This document shows, piece after piece, positions 38,481-46,317 of a stretch of DNA of 64,000 nucleotides (position 1 is its first letter; each line of letters starts with the position of its first letter). Below the pieces are notes generated by a model. The model was not told the DNA's origin. It made no database searches and saw only the letters and a program-made list of their open reading frames with translations. This DNA is from Paracoccaceae bacterium (GTDB lineage: Bacteria > Pseudomonadota > Alphaproteobacteria > Rhodobacterales > Rhodobacteraceae): assembly GCA_023383015.1 (NCBI GenBank), contig JAHDXW010000002.1, positions 1 through 64,000 on the forward strand, read 5' to 3'. A program made the position numbers and the translations under genes.

Positions 38481-38510
38481 TATATAGGGGGGGGGCCCGG
38501 GGGCTGCAAG
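38481..38510 (-). promoter_or_regulatory. Sigma-32 (RpoH)-type heat-shock promoter of dnaK
   Basis: On the minus strand CTTGCAG (38504-38510) and CCCCTATATA (38481-38490) are separated in the arrangement CTTGCA-N14-CCCCTATA. This agrees closely with the alphaproteobacterial RpoH consensus CTTG-N~17-18-CyTATnT. The spacer is made only of G and C, including a run of nine consecutive G on the plus strand. The start would lie near 38475, giving a ~120-nt leader to the dnaK ATG. The promoter is divergent from, and 27 bp before, alkB. Confidence 0.75.
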
Positions 38511-38537
38511 CGGGCGCCGGGGGCGAAACGTGACCGC

Positions 38538-39176
38538 ATGACAACGCCGAAACAGGAGACAACCGAGGCGCTTGCGCCAACCCTTCGGGTTGGCGGGGCG
38601 CCGCTTTGGCGGGGTCTTCTGGACCCCGCGGGGCAGGTCGCGCTGCTGGCCGAGGTTCTGGCGGTGCTGGACGAGGCGCCGCCGGTGCAGCTGCGCACGC
38701 CGGGCGGCAAGCCGATGTCGGTCAGGATGACGGCGGCCGGCGCCGTCGGCTGGACTTCGGGGCCCGCAGGCTACGGCTATGCGCCCAGCCACCCCTCGGG
38801 GCGACCCTGGCCGCCGATCCCGCCGATGCTGCTTGCGCTCTGGGCGCGGCTTTTGCCGGGGGCGCGGGCGCCCGACAGCTGCCTGGTGAACATCTACGAC
38901 GCCGCCGCCCGCATGGGCCTGCACCAGGACCGCGACGAGGCGGACCTCGGGCAGCCGGTCCTGTCGGTGTCGCTGGGGGATGCGGCGCTGTTCCGGGTCG
39001 GCGGCACCGCCCGCGGCGGCCGGACCGAGAGCATCTGGCTCGAGTCGGGCGACATCGTGGCGTTGGCGGGGGTCGCGCGGCTCGCCTTCCACGGCGTCGA
39101 CCGCATCCGTGCCGGCACATCCTCCCTGATCCCCGGCGGCGGTCGGATCAACCTGACGCTGAGGGTCGCGCGCTGA
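38538..39176 (+). CDS. alkB: AlkB-family 2-oxoglutarate/Fe(II) DNA dealkylase
   Basis: A 212-residue dioxygenase that oxidatively removes methyl groups from 1-methyladenine and 3-methylcytosine in DNA. The Fe(II) facial triad is in LHQDRDE (His and Asp) and FHGVDR (His), and the 2-oxoglutarate-binding Arg is in [13 protein letters not shown]. The [17 protein letters not shown] stretch is typical. It diverges from dnaK and shares a 181-bp region with the heat-shock promoter. Its own promoter is not clear. Confidence 0.93.
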   Translation: MTTPKQETTEALAPTLRVGGAPLWRGLLDPAGQVALLAEVLAVLDEAPPVQLRTPGGKPMSVRMTAAGAVGWTSGPAGYGYAPSHPSGRPWPPIPPMLLALWARLLPGARAPDSCLVNIYDAAARMGLHQDRDEADLGQPVLSVSLGDAALFRVGGTARGGRTESIWLESGDIVALAGVARLAFHGVDRIRAGTSSLIPGGGRINLTLRVAR

Positions 39177-39192
39177 GGCGCAGCGGCCAACA

Positions 39193-40503
39193 CTATCCGC
39201 CCCGGCGGCGCGCCCGCTGGCGGGCGAACCAGTCCAGCCGCTTCTTCAGTTCGCGCTCCATCCCGCGCTCGGGCGGCAGGTAGAACACCGGGCGCGTCAT
39301 CCCCTCGGGGAAGTAATCCTGCCCGGAAAAGCCGTCCTCGGCGTCATGGTCGTAGACATAGCCGGCCCCGTAGCCGAGCGACTTCATCAGCCGGGTCGGG
39401 GCGTTCAGGATGTGCCCGGGCGGCGGCAGCGAGCCGGTCTCGCGGGCGGCGGCGCGGGCCGCGCCGAAGGCGGTGTAGACCGCGTTCGACTTCGGCGCCA
39501 GCGCCAGCCAGACCACCGCCCCGGCCAGCGCAAGCTCGCCCTCAGGCGAGCCCATCCGCTCGTAGCTGTCCCAGGCCGCAAGGCACAGCGACAGCGCCTG
39601 CGGGTCGGCGAGCCCGATGTCCTCGGCCGCCATGCGGGTGATGCGCCGGGCGAGGAAGCGGGGGTCCTCGCCACCCTCGAGCATCCGCGCCAGCCAGTAG
39701 AGGGCGGCGTCCGGGTCCGAGCCACGGACCGCCTTGTGCAGGGCCGAGATCAGGTTGTAGTGCGCCTCGCCGCCCTTGTCGTAGACCGCCGCGCGGCGGT
39801 TCAGCCGGCGCGCAAGCTCGGCGGGGGCGAGCGGCTGGCCGACCTCCCAGGCCATCACCTGCTCGACGAGGTTCAGCAGCGCCCGGCCGTCGCCATCGGC
39901 CATGGCGACGAGCGCCTCGCGCGCCTCGCCCGTCAGCGGCAGGGCACGGCCGAGCGCCCTCTCGGCCCGCTGGGCAAGGCGTTCCAGATGGGCCGGCGTC
40001 AGCCGCTCGAGCACGATCACCTGCGCCCGGCTCAGGAGAGCGGCGTTGAGCTCGAAGGAAGGGTTCTCGGTGGTGGCACCGACGAGGACGATGGTACCGT
40101 CCTCCATGTAGGGCAGGAAGCCGTCCTGCTGGGCCTTGTTGAAGCGGTGGATCTCGTCGACGAAGAGGAGCGTCCCGCGCCCCTCGCGGCTGCGAAGCCG
40201 CGCGGCCTCGAAGAGCTTGCGCAGGTCGGGCACCCCGGTGAAGATGGCACTGACCTGGACGAACTCGAGGTCGGTCTCGGCGGCGATGAGCCGCGCGAGC
40301 GTGGTCTTGCCGACCCCCGGCGGACCCCAGAGGATCACGGACGACAGGCTTCCCGCCTTCAGCATCGCCCCTAGCGGTCCGTCGGGTGACAGCACGCGCT
40401 CCTGGCCGATGACATCGACCAGCCGTGCCGGTCGCAGCCGGTCGGCCAGGGGCCGCGGAGCCCCGGCAGGATCGCGCGCGGTTCGATCGAACAGATCGGC
40501 CAT
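39193..40503 (-). CDS. rarA: Replication-associated recombination protein RarA
   Basis: A 436-residue AAA+ ATPase related to clamp-loader subunits and RuvB. It has RPLADRLRPARLVDVIGQE near the N-terminus, Walker A LWGPPGVGKTTLARLI, Walker B LLFVDEIHRFNKAQQDGFLPYMEDG and sensor-1 GATTENPSFELNAALLSRAQV. A C-terminal tetramerisation domain has YDKGGEAHYNLISALHKAVRGSDPDAALYWLARML, given here in parts. It acts at stalled replication forks. It ends 16 bp from the alkB stop, so two DNA-repair genes converge. Confidence 0.95.
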   Translation of the reverse strand: MADLFDRTARDPAGAPRPLADRLRPARLVDVIGQERVLSPDGPLGAMLKAGSLSSVILWGPPGVGKTTLARLIAAETDLEFVQVSAIFTGVPDLRKLFEAARLRSREGRGTLLFVDEIHRFNKAQQDGFLPYMEDGTIVLVGATTENPSFELNAALLSRAQVIVLERLTPAHLERLAQRAERALGRALPLTGEAREALVAMADGDGRALLNLVEQVMAWEVGQPLAPAELARRLNRRAAVYDKGGEAHYNLISALHKAVRGSDPDAALYWLARMLEGGEDPRFLARRITRMAAEDIGLADPQALSLCLAAWDSYERMGSPEGELALAGAVVWLALAPKSNAVYTAFGAARAAARETGSLPPPGHILNAPTRLMKSLGYGAGYVYDHDAEDGFSGQDYFPEGMTRPVFYLPPERGMERELKKRLDWFARQRARRRGG

Positions 40504-40550
40504 CGCGCAAGGCTAGCCCCGCCGTTGCGGCGGCGGAAGCGGTTTCGCGC

Positions 40551-40588
40551 GGGGCCCCCTCCCCCCCCGAGGCACACCCGGGGGCCCC
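40551..40588 (-). terminator. Inverted repeat downstream of luxI
   Basis: GGGGCCCCC (40551-40559) and GGGGGCCCC (40580-40588) are perfect 9-bp inverted repeats separated by 20 bases, lying 22 bp beyond the luxI stop. No T-tract follows in the luxI direction. It may mark the end of the luxR-luxI message. The low-complexity C and G runs around it mean it could also be chance structure. Confidence 0.3.
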
Positions 40589-40610
40589 TCGCATGGGCGT
40601 CACGGGCGCC

Positions 40611-41198
40611 TCAGTGCAGGTTCGCGCCGAGCCGCATCATGATCGCCCGGTTCGGCACGCCACCGATGTCGAGGACCGGGCCGGCCGGCTCGGTCTGGAA
40701 ACCGATCCGCCGCATCCAGCGCCCCCACACCGACGGGCAGAGGCCGAGCAGGGTCGTGGCGCCCTCGGTGCGCGCGGTGCGCACCATCTCGGTCATCAGG
40801 TCGCGCTGGACGTCGCAGCGCATCTCGCCCGGGACGTCCTTGGCGATGAAGACGCGGCTCGTCTCCCAGGTGTGCGGGCAGACGGGCGCCTCGTCGTAGA
40901 GCAGGGTCGAGGGGATCGAGTTCAGAAGCCCGAGTTGGGCATCGCGGATCATGTAGGTGTAGATGCCGCAGCGCGCCGTCGTGGGCGTCATCCGGATCCC
41001 GGCAAGCACCCGGCCGAACTCGTGCACGGCAATCCAGCGCGACTGCGGCGTGTCGTACTGGTCGAACTCCATCCCGTCGACTTCGGGCAGATCCCACTTG
41101 TTCTGCACGATGAACGACTCGCGCCGCGCGCGCAGGACGTTGGTGAACAACGCCCCGTGCGCGTGGAGGTTGTGGAAGGAGAGGGTCGTGGTTTGCAT
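40611..41198 (-). CDS. luxI: Acyl-homoserine-lactone synthase (LuxI family)
   Basis: A 195-residue AHL synthase that makes a quorum-sensing signal from S-adenosylmethionine and an acyl carrier. Conserved features are RARRESFIVQNKWDLP, GMEFDQYDTPQSRWIAV with the catalytic-face Glu/Asp, VLAGIRMTPT and the WETSRVFIA segment (family ExSR). The ATG at 41198 is preceded by GGAGG. The LuxR-family gene lies 50 bp upstream on the same strand. I could not identify a convincing lux box in that short gap. Acyl-chain length is not predictable. Confidence 0.92.
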   Translation of the reverse strand: MQTTTLSFHNLHAHGALFTNVLRARRESFIVQNKWDLPEVDGMEFDQYDTPQSRWIAVHEFGRVLAGIRMTPTTARCGIYTYMIRDAQLGLLNSIPSTLLYDEAPVCPHTWETSRVFIAKDVPGEMRCDVQRDLMTEMVRTARTEGATTLLGLCPSVWGRWMRRIGFQTEPAGPVLDIGGVPNRAIMMRLGANLH

Positions 41199-41248
41199 GG
41201 CAGCCTCCAGCTGGTTGTAGAACCCGTATCCAGCCGGGGGGCGACGCG

Positions 41249-41866
41249 TTACAGAAGCTTGTATTCCTGCGCTCTCTGTATGGCTTCTGCCGTCGTCCGG
41301 GAGAGAAGCCGCTCCCGCGCCGTGCGCAGCCTGGCCTTGAGCGCGCTTTCGGAGATGCCGAGGAGCGCGGCCGCCTCGGCATGACGACACCCCTTCGCGA
41401 TCAGCCGCAAGGCCATGGCCTGGGCGATGGTGAGGCTCGATGGTGGCGTCGACTCCCGGTGGAGTATCTCGACTGTCTCGTGAATCTTCTCCATCTCCAG
41501 TTCGGTGAACTCGCGGTCGGACCGGGCGAAGCCGCCGATCGAACGGGACGAAAGCGGACCGATTGAGACGGCGACCCCGTACTTGAGGCCGAAACTGGCC
41601 GCCTGACCGAAGATGTCGTGAGGATCGGGATAGTTGAGTTCGCTCCAGCGCGCGACCCCGTTGGTCCCGAAGCCCCAGGACACCAGCGGATCGCAGAGCA
41701 TGTAGCCGCGTTCGGTGTAGATCTCGATCCATCGCGGATCATAGGTCTGCACCATGATGTGGGCAGAGGCGAAGCGGATATGAAGGCCAAGGGCATAGCC
41801 CGCCGGCGCGATGTCTGACAGCCGCGCGAGCCCAAGATCGATACCGACAGTCTTCGCCATCTCCAC
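41249..41866 (-). CDS. luxR: LuxR-family quorum-sensing regulator
   Basis: A 205-residue regulator with an N-terminal autoinducer-binding domain. The conserved Trp, Tyr and Asp/Pro positions appear in PRWIEIYTERGYMLCDPLV, and the Trp and Gly in ARWSEL and KYGVAVSIG. The C-terminal HTH is SLTIAQAMALRLIAKG and LGISESALKARLRTARERL. The HTH lacks the usual Glu (Gln instead) and has SALKARL where TVxxH is common, a variant frequent in Rhodobacteraceae. The GTG at 41866 or the ATG at 41860 may be the start. It probably senses the product of the adjacent luxI. Confidence 0.9.
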   Translation of the reverse strand: MEMAKTVGIDLGLARLSDIAPAGYALGLHIRFASAHIMVQTYDPRWIEIYTERGYMLCDPLVSWGFGTNGVARWSELNYPDPHDIFGQAASFGLKYGVAVSIGPLSSRSIGGFARSDREFTELEMEKIHETVEILHRESTPPSSLTIAQAMALRLIAKGCRHAEAAALLGISESALKARLRTARERLLSRTTAEAIQRAQEYKLL

Positions 41867-41902
41867 GTCGCCCGTTGTCCCGCCTGACCGGGGACATAAC
41901 CT

Positions 41903-41931
41903 TTTAGACAGGTTGCCCGACAGGCCGTCAA
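41903..41931 (-). promoter_or_regulatory. Putative luxR promoter with direct repeats in the spacer
   Basis: On the minus strand TTGACG (41926-41931) and TCTAAA (41903-41908) are exactly 17 bp apart. The spacer contains CCTGTC twice, 12 bp apart in phase, which could be half-sites for an activator or repressor. A perfect palindrome ACTTTAAAGT (41931-41940) abuts the -35 element. The arrangement suggests regulated transcription of luxR, perhaps together with the divergent small ORF. No classical lux box is present. Confidence 0.5.
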
Positions 41932-41978
41932 CTTTAAAGTGTGGCCAGTCGGGTTGGTTTCAAGCACTGCGGGAGCAC

Positions 41979-42152
41979 ATGGCGCCGTCGATCGAACCGG
42001 GTGTATTCATGCGGATCATGGCGCTGCCACAGGACAAGCGGCGCGATCTGCTGGAGATCGCCGGCCTGCTGCGTCTGCCTTCGGACCGGCTGATGCAGAT
42101 CATCGACGAGGCCCTGACCCGCGGGCCGCGCGACATGCGCGCAACGCACTGA
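41979..42152 (+). CDS. Small protein of 57 residues (unknown)
   Basis: A short ORF divergent from luxR, with its ATG at 41979 preceded by GGGAG at 3-4 bp. The predicted protein starts MAPSIEPGVFMRIMALPQ and has an amphipathic helical stretch (DKRRDLLEIAGLLRL, then DRLMQIIDEALTRGP), so it looks like a real small helical protein rather than a frame shadow. I recognise no family. Its position next to luxR/luxI suggests a role in, or control by, quorum sensing, but no sequence evidence shows this. Confidence 0.5.
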   Translation: MAPSIEPGVFMRIMALPQDKRRDLLEIAGLLRLPSDRLMQIIDEALTRGPRDMRATH

Positions 42153-42457
42153 CTCCGCGTCACTGCGCCGGCCGACCGGCGGCGATGATCGGCATCGTGC
42201 AGGCAACCCGCATGCCGGGCTTCGGGACCGGCGACCGCCTTTCCTTCGGATTGGTGACCGTCGCGGTGCCGGCGGATGACGGGGCCGTCGCCCGCGGCCG
42301 GCGCAGCGGCATCCTGTCGCGGCCCCCACCCCGCCCGCTGGCGGATCGGCTGGCGGATCCTGCCCGAGGCGAATTCCTGCCGGGGCGGGACGCGCGCCCG
42401 TCGCGGCACGGCATCGGACTTCTTCCGAAACACGGCCGTGTAGCCGGCGGCGGGGTG
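42153..42457 (+). other. 305-bp region without a recognisable gene
   Basis: No convincing CDS, RNA gene or repeat is visible between the small ORF and the maleylacetoacetate isomerase remnant. One plus-strand frame is open across it and runs into the remnant's first segment, but its translation (for example MIGIVQATRMPGFG) matches nothing I know. It may be decayed coding sequence belonging to the same dead gene cluster. Confidence 0.4.
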
Positions 42458-43051
42458 ATGACCGTCGTCCTGCACGGCTCCTGGCACTCCCCGGCAACCT
42501 GCCGGGTGCGAATCGCGCTCGATCCTGCCGGCCGACCAGCAGCGCGGCCCCGCGCACCGGGCGATGAGCACCCCCGGTGCCGGTGCTCGATATCGGCGGG
42601 TCGCGGCTGACCCAGTCGCCGGCGAACGCGAATACCTCGACGACAGCCGCGGCCTGGGCTTCCTGCCCGACGACGCCGCCCTACGGGCCCGGATACGGAC
42701 GCTGGCCCATGCCATCGCCATGGGAATCGCGCCGGTCCGCGACCTTTCCGTGGCAAGCCATGCGGCAGCGGCGTCGGGCGGGGCGATCGCGCCGGAGGAA
42801 TGGATGGCCCGCGTCACCGGCCCGGGGCTTGCGGCCGTCGGGGCGTTGCTAGCCCCCCCGCTACCGGCCGCTTTCGCCGCGGTGACCGACCGGGGCTTGC
42901 CGACATCCGCCTGATGCCCCAACTCTACACAGCCCGCCGCTGGGGGATCGACCTCGGTACCATGCCGCGAATCACCGCCATCGAGGCCGCGCTCGCGCTG
43001 TTGCCGGACGTCGACGCCGCCCACCCCGACCGATGCACGCCGGAGAGTTGA
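42458..43051 (+). pseudogene. maiA: Maleylacetoacetate isomerase, frameshifted remnant
   Basis: Pieces of a zeta-class glutathione-transferase-like maleylacetoacetate isomerase appear in three different frames in the correct order. VVLHGSWHSPATCRVRIAL is the N-terminal glutathione-site block. VLDIGGSRLTQS is the Gln-Ser motif that binds glutathione. REYLDDSRGLGFLPDD through IAPVRDLSV is the mid domain. LADIRLMPQLYTARRWGIDL to AAHPDR is the C-terminal end. The segment between blocks one and two is also shortened. With at least three frameshifts, no functional protein can be made. The intact enzyme acts in tyrosine and homogentisate catabolism. bktB starts 1 bp downstream. Confidence 0.82.
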
Positions 43052-43052
43052 G

Positions 43053-44228
43053 ATGACCGATGTCGTGATCCTGTCTGCTGCCCGAACCGCAATCGGCACC
43101 TTCGGCGGTGGTCTTGCCGCCGTGCCGCCCACTGCGCTTGCCGCGACGGCGGCGCGTGCCGCGCTGGCGCGCGCCGGTGTCGAGGGTGCGCGAATCGGTC
43201 ATGTCGCCTTCGGCCATGTCATCAATACCGAGCCGCGCGACATGTATCTGTCGCGGGTGGCGGCGATCGAGGCCGGCATCCCCGACACGGTGCCGGCGAT
43301 GAACGTCAACCGCCTGTGCGGCTCGGGTGCGCAGGCGATCATCTCGGTCGTGCAGGCGCTGGCGCTTGGCGACGCCGACTTCGGCCTGGCCGGCGGCGCC
43401 GAGAGCATGAGCCGCGCCCCGCACGCGCTGACAACGGTCCGTTTCGGCGCCCGCATGGGCGACACCTCGGCCGTCGACATGATGACCGGGGCGCTGAGCT
43501 GCCCCTTCGGCACCGGCCACATGGGGGTGACGGCCGAGAACGTGGCCGCCGAGCACGGCGTCAGCCGCGCCGACCAGGATGCCTTCGCGCTGGAAAGCCA
43601 GGCGCGCGCCGCCCGGGCGATCGCCGAGGGCCGCTTCCGCGACCAGATCGTTGCCGTCGAGGTCGCCGGCCGCAAGGGCCCGGTGATGGTGGACACCGAC
43701 GAGCACCCCAAGGCGACCACCGACGCGGCACTTGCAGCACTGCGGCCGGTGTTCCGCAAGGACGGCACGGTGACGGCGGGCAACGCCAGCGGCATCAACG
43801 ACGGGGCGGCAGCGCTGGTGCTTGCCCGCGCCGGGGCGGCGGCGGCAGCGGGGCTGAAGCCGCGGGCGCGGGTGCTCGGCTACGCCCATGCCGGGGTGGC
43901 GCCGCGGGTGATGGGGATCGGCCCGGTGCCGGCGGTACGCACGCTGTGCGCCCGGCTGGGCCTCGAGCCGGGGGATTTCGACGTCATCGAATCGAACGAG
44001 GCCTTCGCGGCCCAGGCGGTGGCGGTGTCGCGGGCGCTGGGCTTCGACCCCGGCCGCGTCAACCCCAACGGCGGCGCCATTGCGCTGGGCCATCCGATCG
44101 GCGCCACCGGCGCCATCCTTGCCGTCAAGGCAATGGCGGAGCTGGAGCGCACCGGGGGCCGGCGGGCTCTGGTGACGATGTGCATCGGCGGCGGCCAGGG
44201 CATCGCTCTGGCGCTCGAGCGGGTGTGA
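43053..44228 (+). CDS. bktB: Beta-ketothiolase / acetyl-CoA acetyltransferase (BktB-like)
   Basis: A 391-residue thiolase. The nucleophilic cysteine lies in NVNRLCGSGAQAI, the GHPIGATGA block holds the active-site histidine, and the second cysteine is in MCIGGGQG. EPRDMYLSRVAAIEAG and ARMGDTSAVDMMTGAL resemble Cupriavidus BktB, which accepts C4-C5 substrates for polyhydroxyalkanoate synthesis. A plain acetoacetyl-CoA thiolase (AtoB/PhaA) is the alternative. The GGAGAG ribosome-binding site lies in the end of the maiA remnant, so both were probably once co-transcribed. Confidence 0.9.
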   Translation: MTDVVILSAARTAIGTFGGGLAAVPPTALAATAARAALARAGVEGARIGHVAFGHVINTEPRDMYLSRVAAIEAGIPDTVPAMNVNRLCGSGAQAIISVVQALALGDADFGLAGGAESMSRAPHALTTVRFGARMGDTSAVDMMTGALSCPFGTGHMGVTAENVAAEHGVSRADQDAFALESQARAARAIAEGRFRDQIVAVEVAGRKGPVMVDTDEHPKATTDAALAALRPVFRKDGTVTAGNASGINDGAAALVLARAGAAAAAGLKPRARVLGYAHAGVAPRVMGIGPVPAVRTLCARLGLEPGDFDVIESNEAFAAQAVAVSRALGFDPGRVNPNGGAIALGHPIGATGAILAVKAMAELERTGGRRALVTMCIGGGQGIALALERV

Positions 44229-44269
44229 CAGGGGTTCGGCGGGCGGCCGGACGCCGCCGGCTGCCGCGT

Positions 44270-46306
44270 TCAGCGCAGGACCACCTGCACCCGGGCCGCG
44301 CGGCCCTCCGCGTCGATCACCGACAGGGTGAGGAAGCCCGGCCCGGCATCCTCGAGTAACGCCTCGCGCTCACGCGTTGCGACCGCGAAGGGCCGCCCGT
44401 CGGCAAGCCAGGTGAAGGGCGCCACGCCGTTGCGCACCCGCACCACCAGCGGGCCGCCGGCCGTCTCGACCTCGGCGCCGTCAGGCGGGAAGGCCACGGC
44501 CGGCGCCTCGGGATCGGCCGACAGCGCGCCGTCGCGGCCGCGGAAGCGGCGCAGCGGCGGCGGCAGGGCCGGGTTGGCGGCGATCAGGGTTGCCGGCGGC
44601 GGCGGCGGCAGCGGATCCAGCGCAGGCTTCAGCCGCGCGAAGGCCTCGAACAGGATCGGCGCCGCCAGCCCCGCGCCGAAGGCGCCGGGCACGGCAGTGC
44701 CGTCGGTCCGCCCCATCCACACCCCGGCGACATGGCGCCCGTCGAACCCCAGCGCCAGCGCGTCGCGGTGGCCGTAGGAGGTGCCGGTCTTGTAGGCCAG
44801 CCGGTTGGCGGGCGCCCCCGGAGGCGGCGGCAGGGCCGCGAGGATGTCGCCCAGATGCCAGGCGGCCTCGGGCGAGATGAGACGGCGCGGCGGCCCCGGG
44901 GGGCCGGCGACGGCCTGCAGCGGCACCACCGTGCCGCCGCGGGCGATGCCGCCGTAGAGCGCCACCAGCCCCTCGAGGCTGACCCCCACCCCGCCCAGCG
45001 CCACGGCAAGCCCCGGCTGCCCACCCGGCAGTTCGGCCCCAATTCCGGCCCGGCGGAGCGCCGCGAGCAGCGATTCGGGCCCCAGCGCCTCGGCCAGGAG
45101 AACCACGGGAATGTTGAGCGACAGCTGCAGGGCCTCGCGCAGCCGGACGGTGCCTCGGAAGTTGCGGTCGAAGTTCTGTGGCGCGTAGGTGCCGAAGGCG
45201 ACGGGGCGGTCCTCGATCAGCGTCTCGGGATGGGCCAGGCCGCGGTCGAAGGCCAGCCCGTAGACCAGCGGCTTGAGGGTCGAGCCCGGCGAGCGCAGCG
45301 CCCGCGTCATGTCGAGGAAGCCCTCGCGCGCGCCGTCGAGATAGCCCGCCGAGCCGACCGAGGCCAGGACCTCGCCGCTGGCATGATCGGCGACAAGGAT
45401 CGCCACCGACAGCCGCTCGGCCTCGCCGGCGACGGCGTCGGCGGCGAGCCGTTCGAGCCGCGCCTGCAGGCCGGCGTCGATGGTCGTGGCATGGCGGCGG
45501 GCGAGGGGGGATTCGGCGCGCAGGCGGTCGGCGAGATGGGCGGCGAGCGCGGGGAAGGGGCGGCGTGCGGCCGGCACCGGCTCGGTACGCGCAGCGGCGG
45601 CGGCCGAGGCGTCCAGGAGCCCCGCCCGTACCATCCGATCCAGCACCCGGTCACGCGCCGCCCGCGCCGCCCGCGGGGCGCGGTCGGGCCGGCGCGCCTC
45701 GGGCGACTGCGGCAGCGCGATCAGCAGCGCCGCCTCGGCCGGTGTCAGCCGTCGCGGCTCCTTGCCGAACCAGGCGAAGGCCGCCGCGCGCACCCCCTCG
45801 ATGTTGCCGCCCATCGGCGCGAGATCGAGATAGAGGGCAAGGATCGCCTCCTTCGACAGCCGGCGCTCCAGGGCGAGGGCGACGCGGATCTGGCGCAGCT
45901 TGCCCGCCCAGCGGCCGGTGCCGCTGTCCTCCAGAAGCCGGGCGACCTGCATCGTCAGCGTCGAGCCGCCCGAGACCGGCCGCCCCGCCCGCAGTGCCTG
46001 CCAGCCGGCCCGCAGCAGTGCCAGCGGATCGACGCCGCGGTGGCGCCAGAAGCGGCGGTCCTCGTAGGCGACGAGCATGGCGAGGTAGTCGCGGTCCACC
46101 TCGGAGGCGGTCGCGGCCAGCCGCCAGCGGCCGTCGGCGACGGTGTAGGCGCGCAGAAGCCGCCCATCGCGGGCGAGCACCTCGACACCGGTCTCGACCA
46201 TTGGCGCAGGCAGGACGGTGGCCGCGATCCAGGCATCCAGACGGTCACGCGCATGGGCCCCCGCCCAGAGGGCGAGGGCAAGCGCGAAGACGGGCCAGGC
46301 GCGCAC
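44270..46306 (-). CDS. pbpC: Penicillin-binding protein 1C
   Basis: A bifunctional peptidoglycan synthase of 678 residues with one N-terminal membrane segment (WPVFALALALWAGA). The glycosyltransferase domain has the catalytic Glu82 in YEDRRFWRHRGVDP. GSTLTMQVARLL and LYLDLAPMGGNIEGV follow. The transpeptidase has the SxxK serine Ser342 in SPGSTLKPLVYG, SLNIP and YKTGTSYGHRD. The C-terminal PBP1C-specific domain ends the protein. I use the GTG at 46306 because the alpha-2-macroglobulin gene ends at 46318, and the two form the conserved bacterial alpha-2-macroglobulin/PBP1C pair. Confidence 0.92.
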   Translation of the reverse strand: MRAWPVFALALALWAGAHARDRLDAWIAATVLPAPMVETGVEVLARDGRLLRAYTVADGRWRLAATASEVDRDYLAMLVAYEDRRFWRHRGVDPLALLRAGWQALRAGRPVSGGSTLTMQVARLLEDSGTGRWAGKLRQIRVALALERRLSKEAILALYLDLAPMGGNIEGVRAAAFAWFGKEPRRLTPAEAALLIALPQSPEARRPDRAPRAARAARDRVLDRMVRAGLLDASAAAAARTEPVPAARRPFPALAAHLADRLRAESPLARRHATTIDAGLQARLERLAADAVAGEAERLSVAILVADHASGEVLASVGSAGYLDGAREGFLDMTRALRSPGSTLKPLVYGLAFDRGLAHPETLIEDRPVAFGTYAPQNFDRNFRGTVRLREALQLSLNIPVVLLAEALGPESLLAALRRAGIGAELPGGQPGLAVALGGVGVSLEGLVALYGGIARGGTVVPLQAVAGPPGPPRRLISPEAAWHLGDILAALPPPPGAPANRLAYKTGTSYGHRDALALGFDGRHVAGVWMGRTDGTAVPGAFGAGLAAPILFEAFARLKPALDPLPPPPPATLIAANPALPPPLRRFRGRDGALSADPEAPAVAFPPDGAEVETAGGPLVVRVRNGVAPFTWLADGRPFAVATREREALLEDAGPGFLTLSVIDAEGRAARVQVVLR

Positions 46307-46317
46307 CGACGCCGCCG

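Noticed and set aside
41199..41248. lux box before luxI (CTGG-N15-CCAG at 41211-41233)
   Set aside because: The spacing and half-sites do not match the ~20-bp lux-box pattern, and the gap is only 50 bp.
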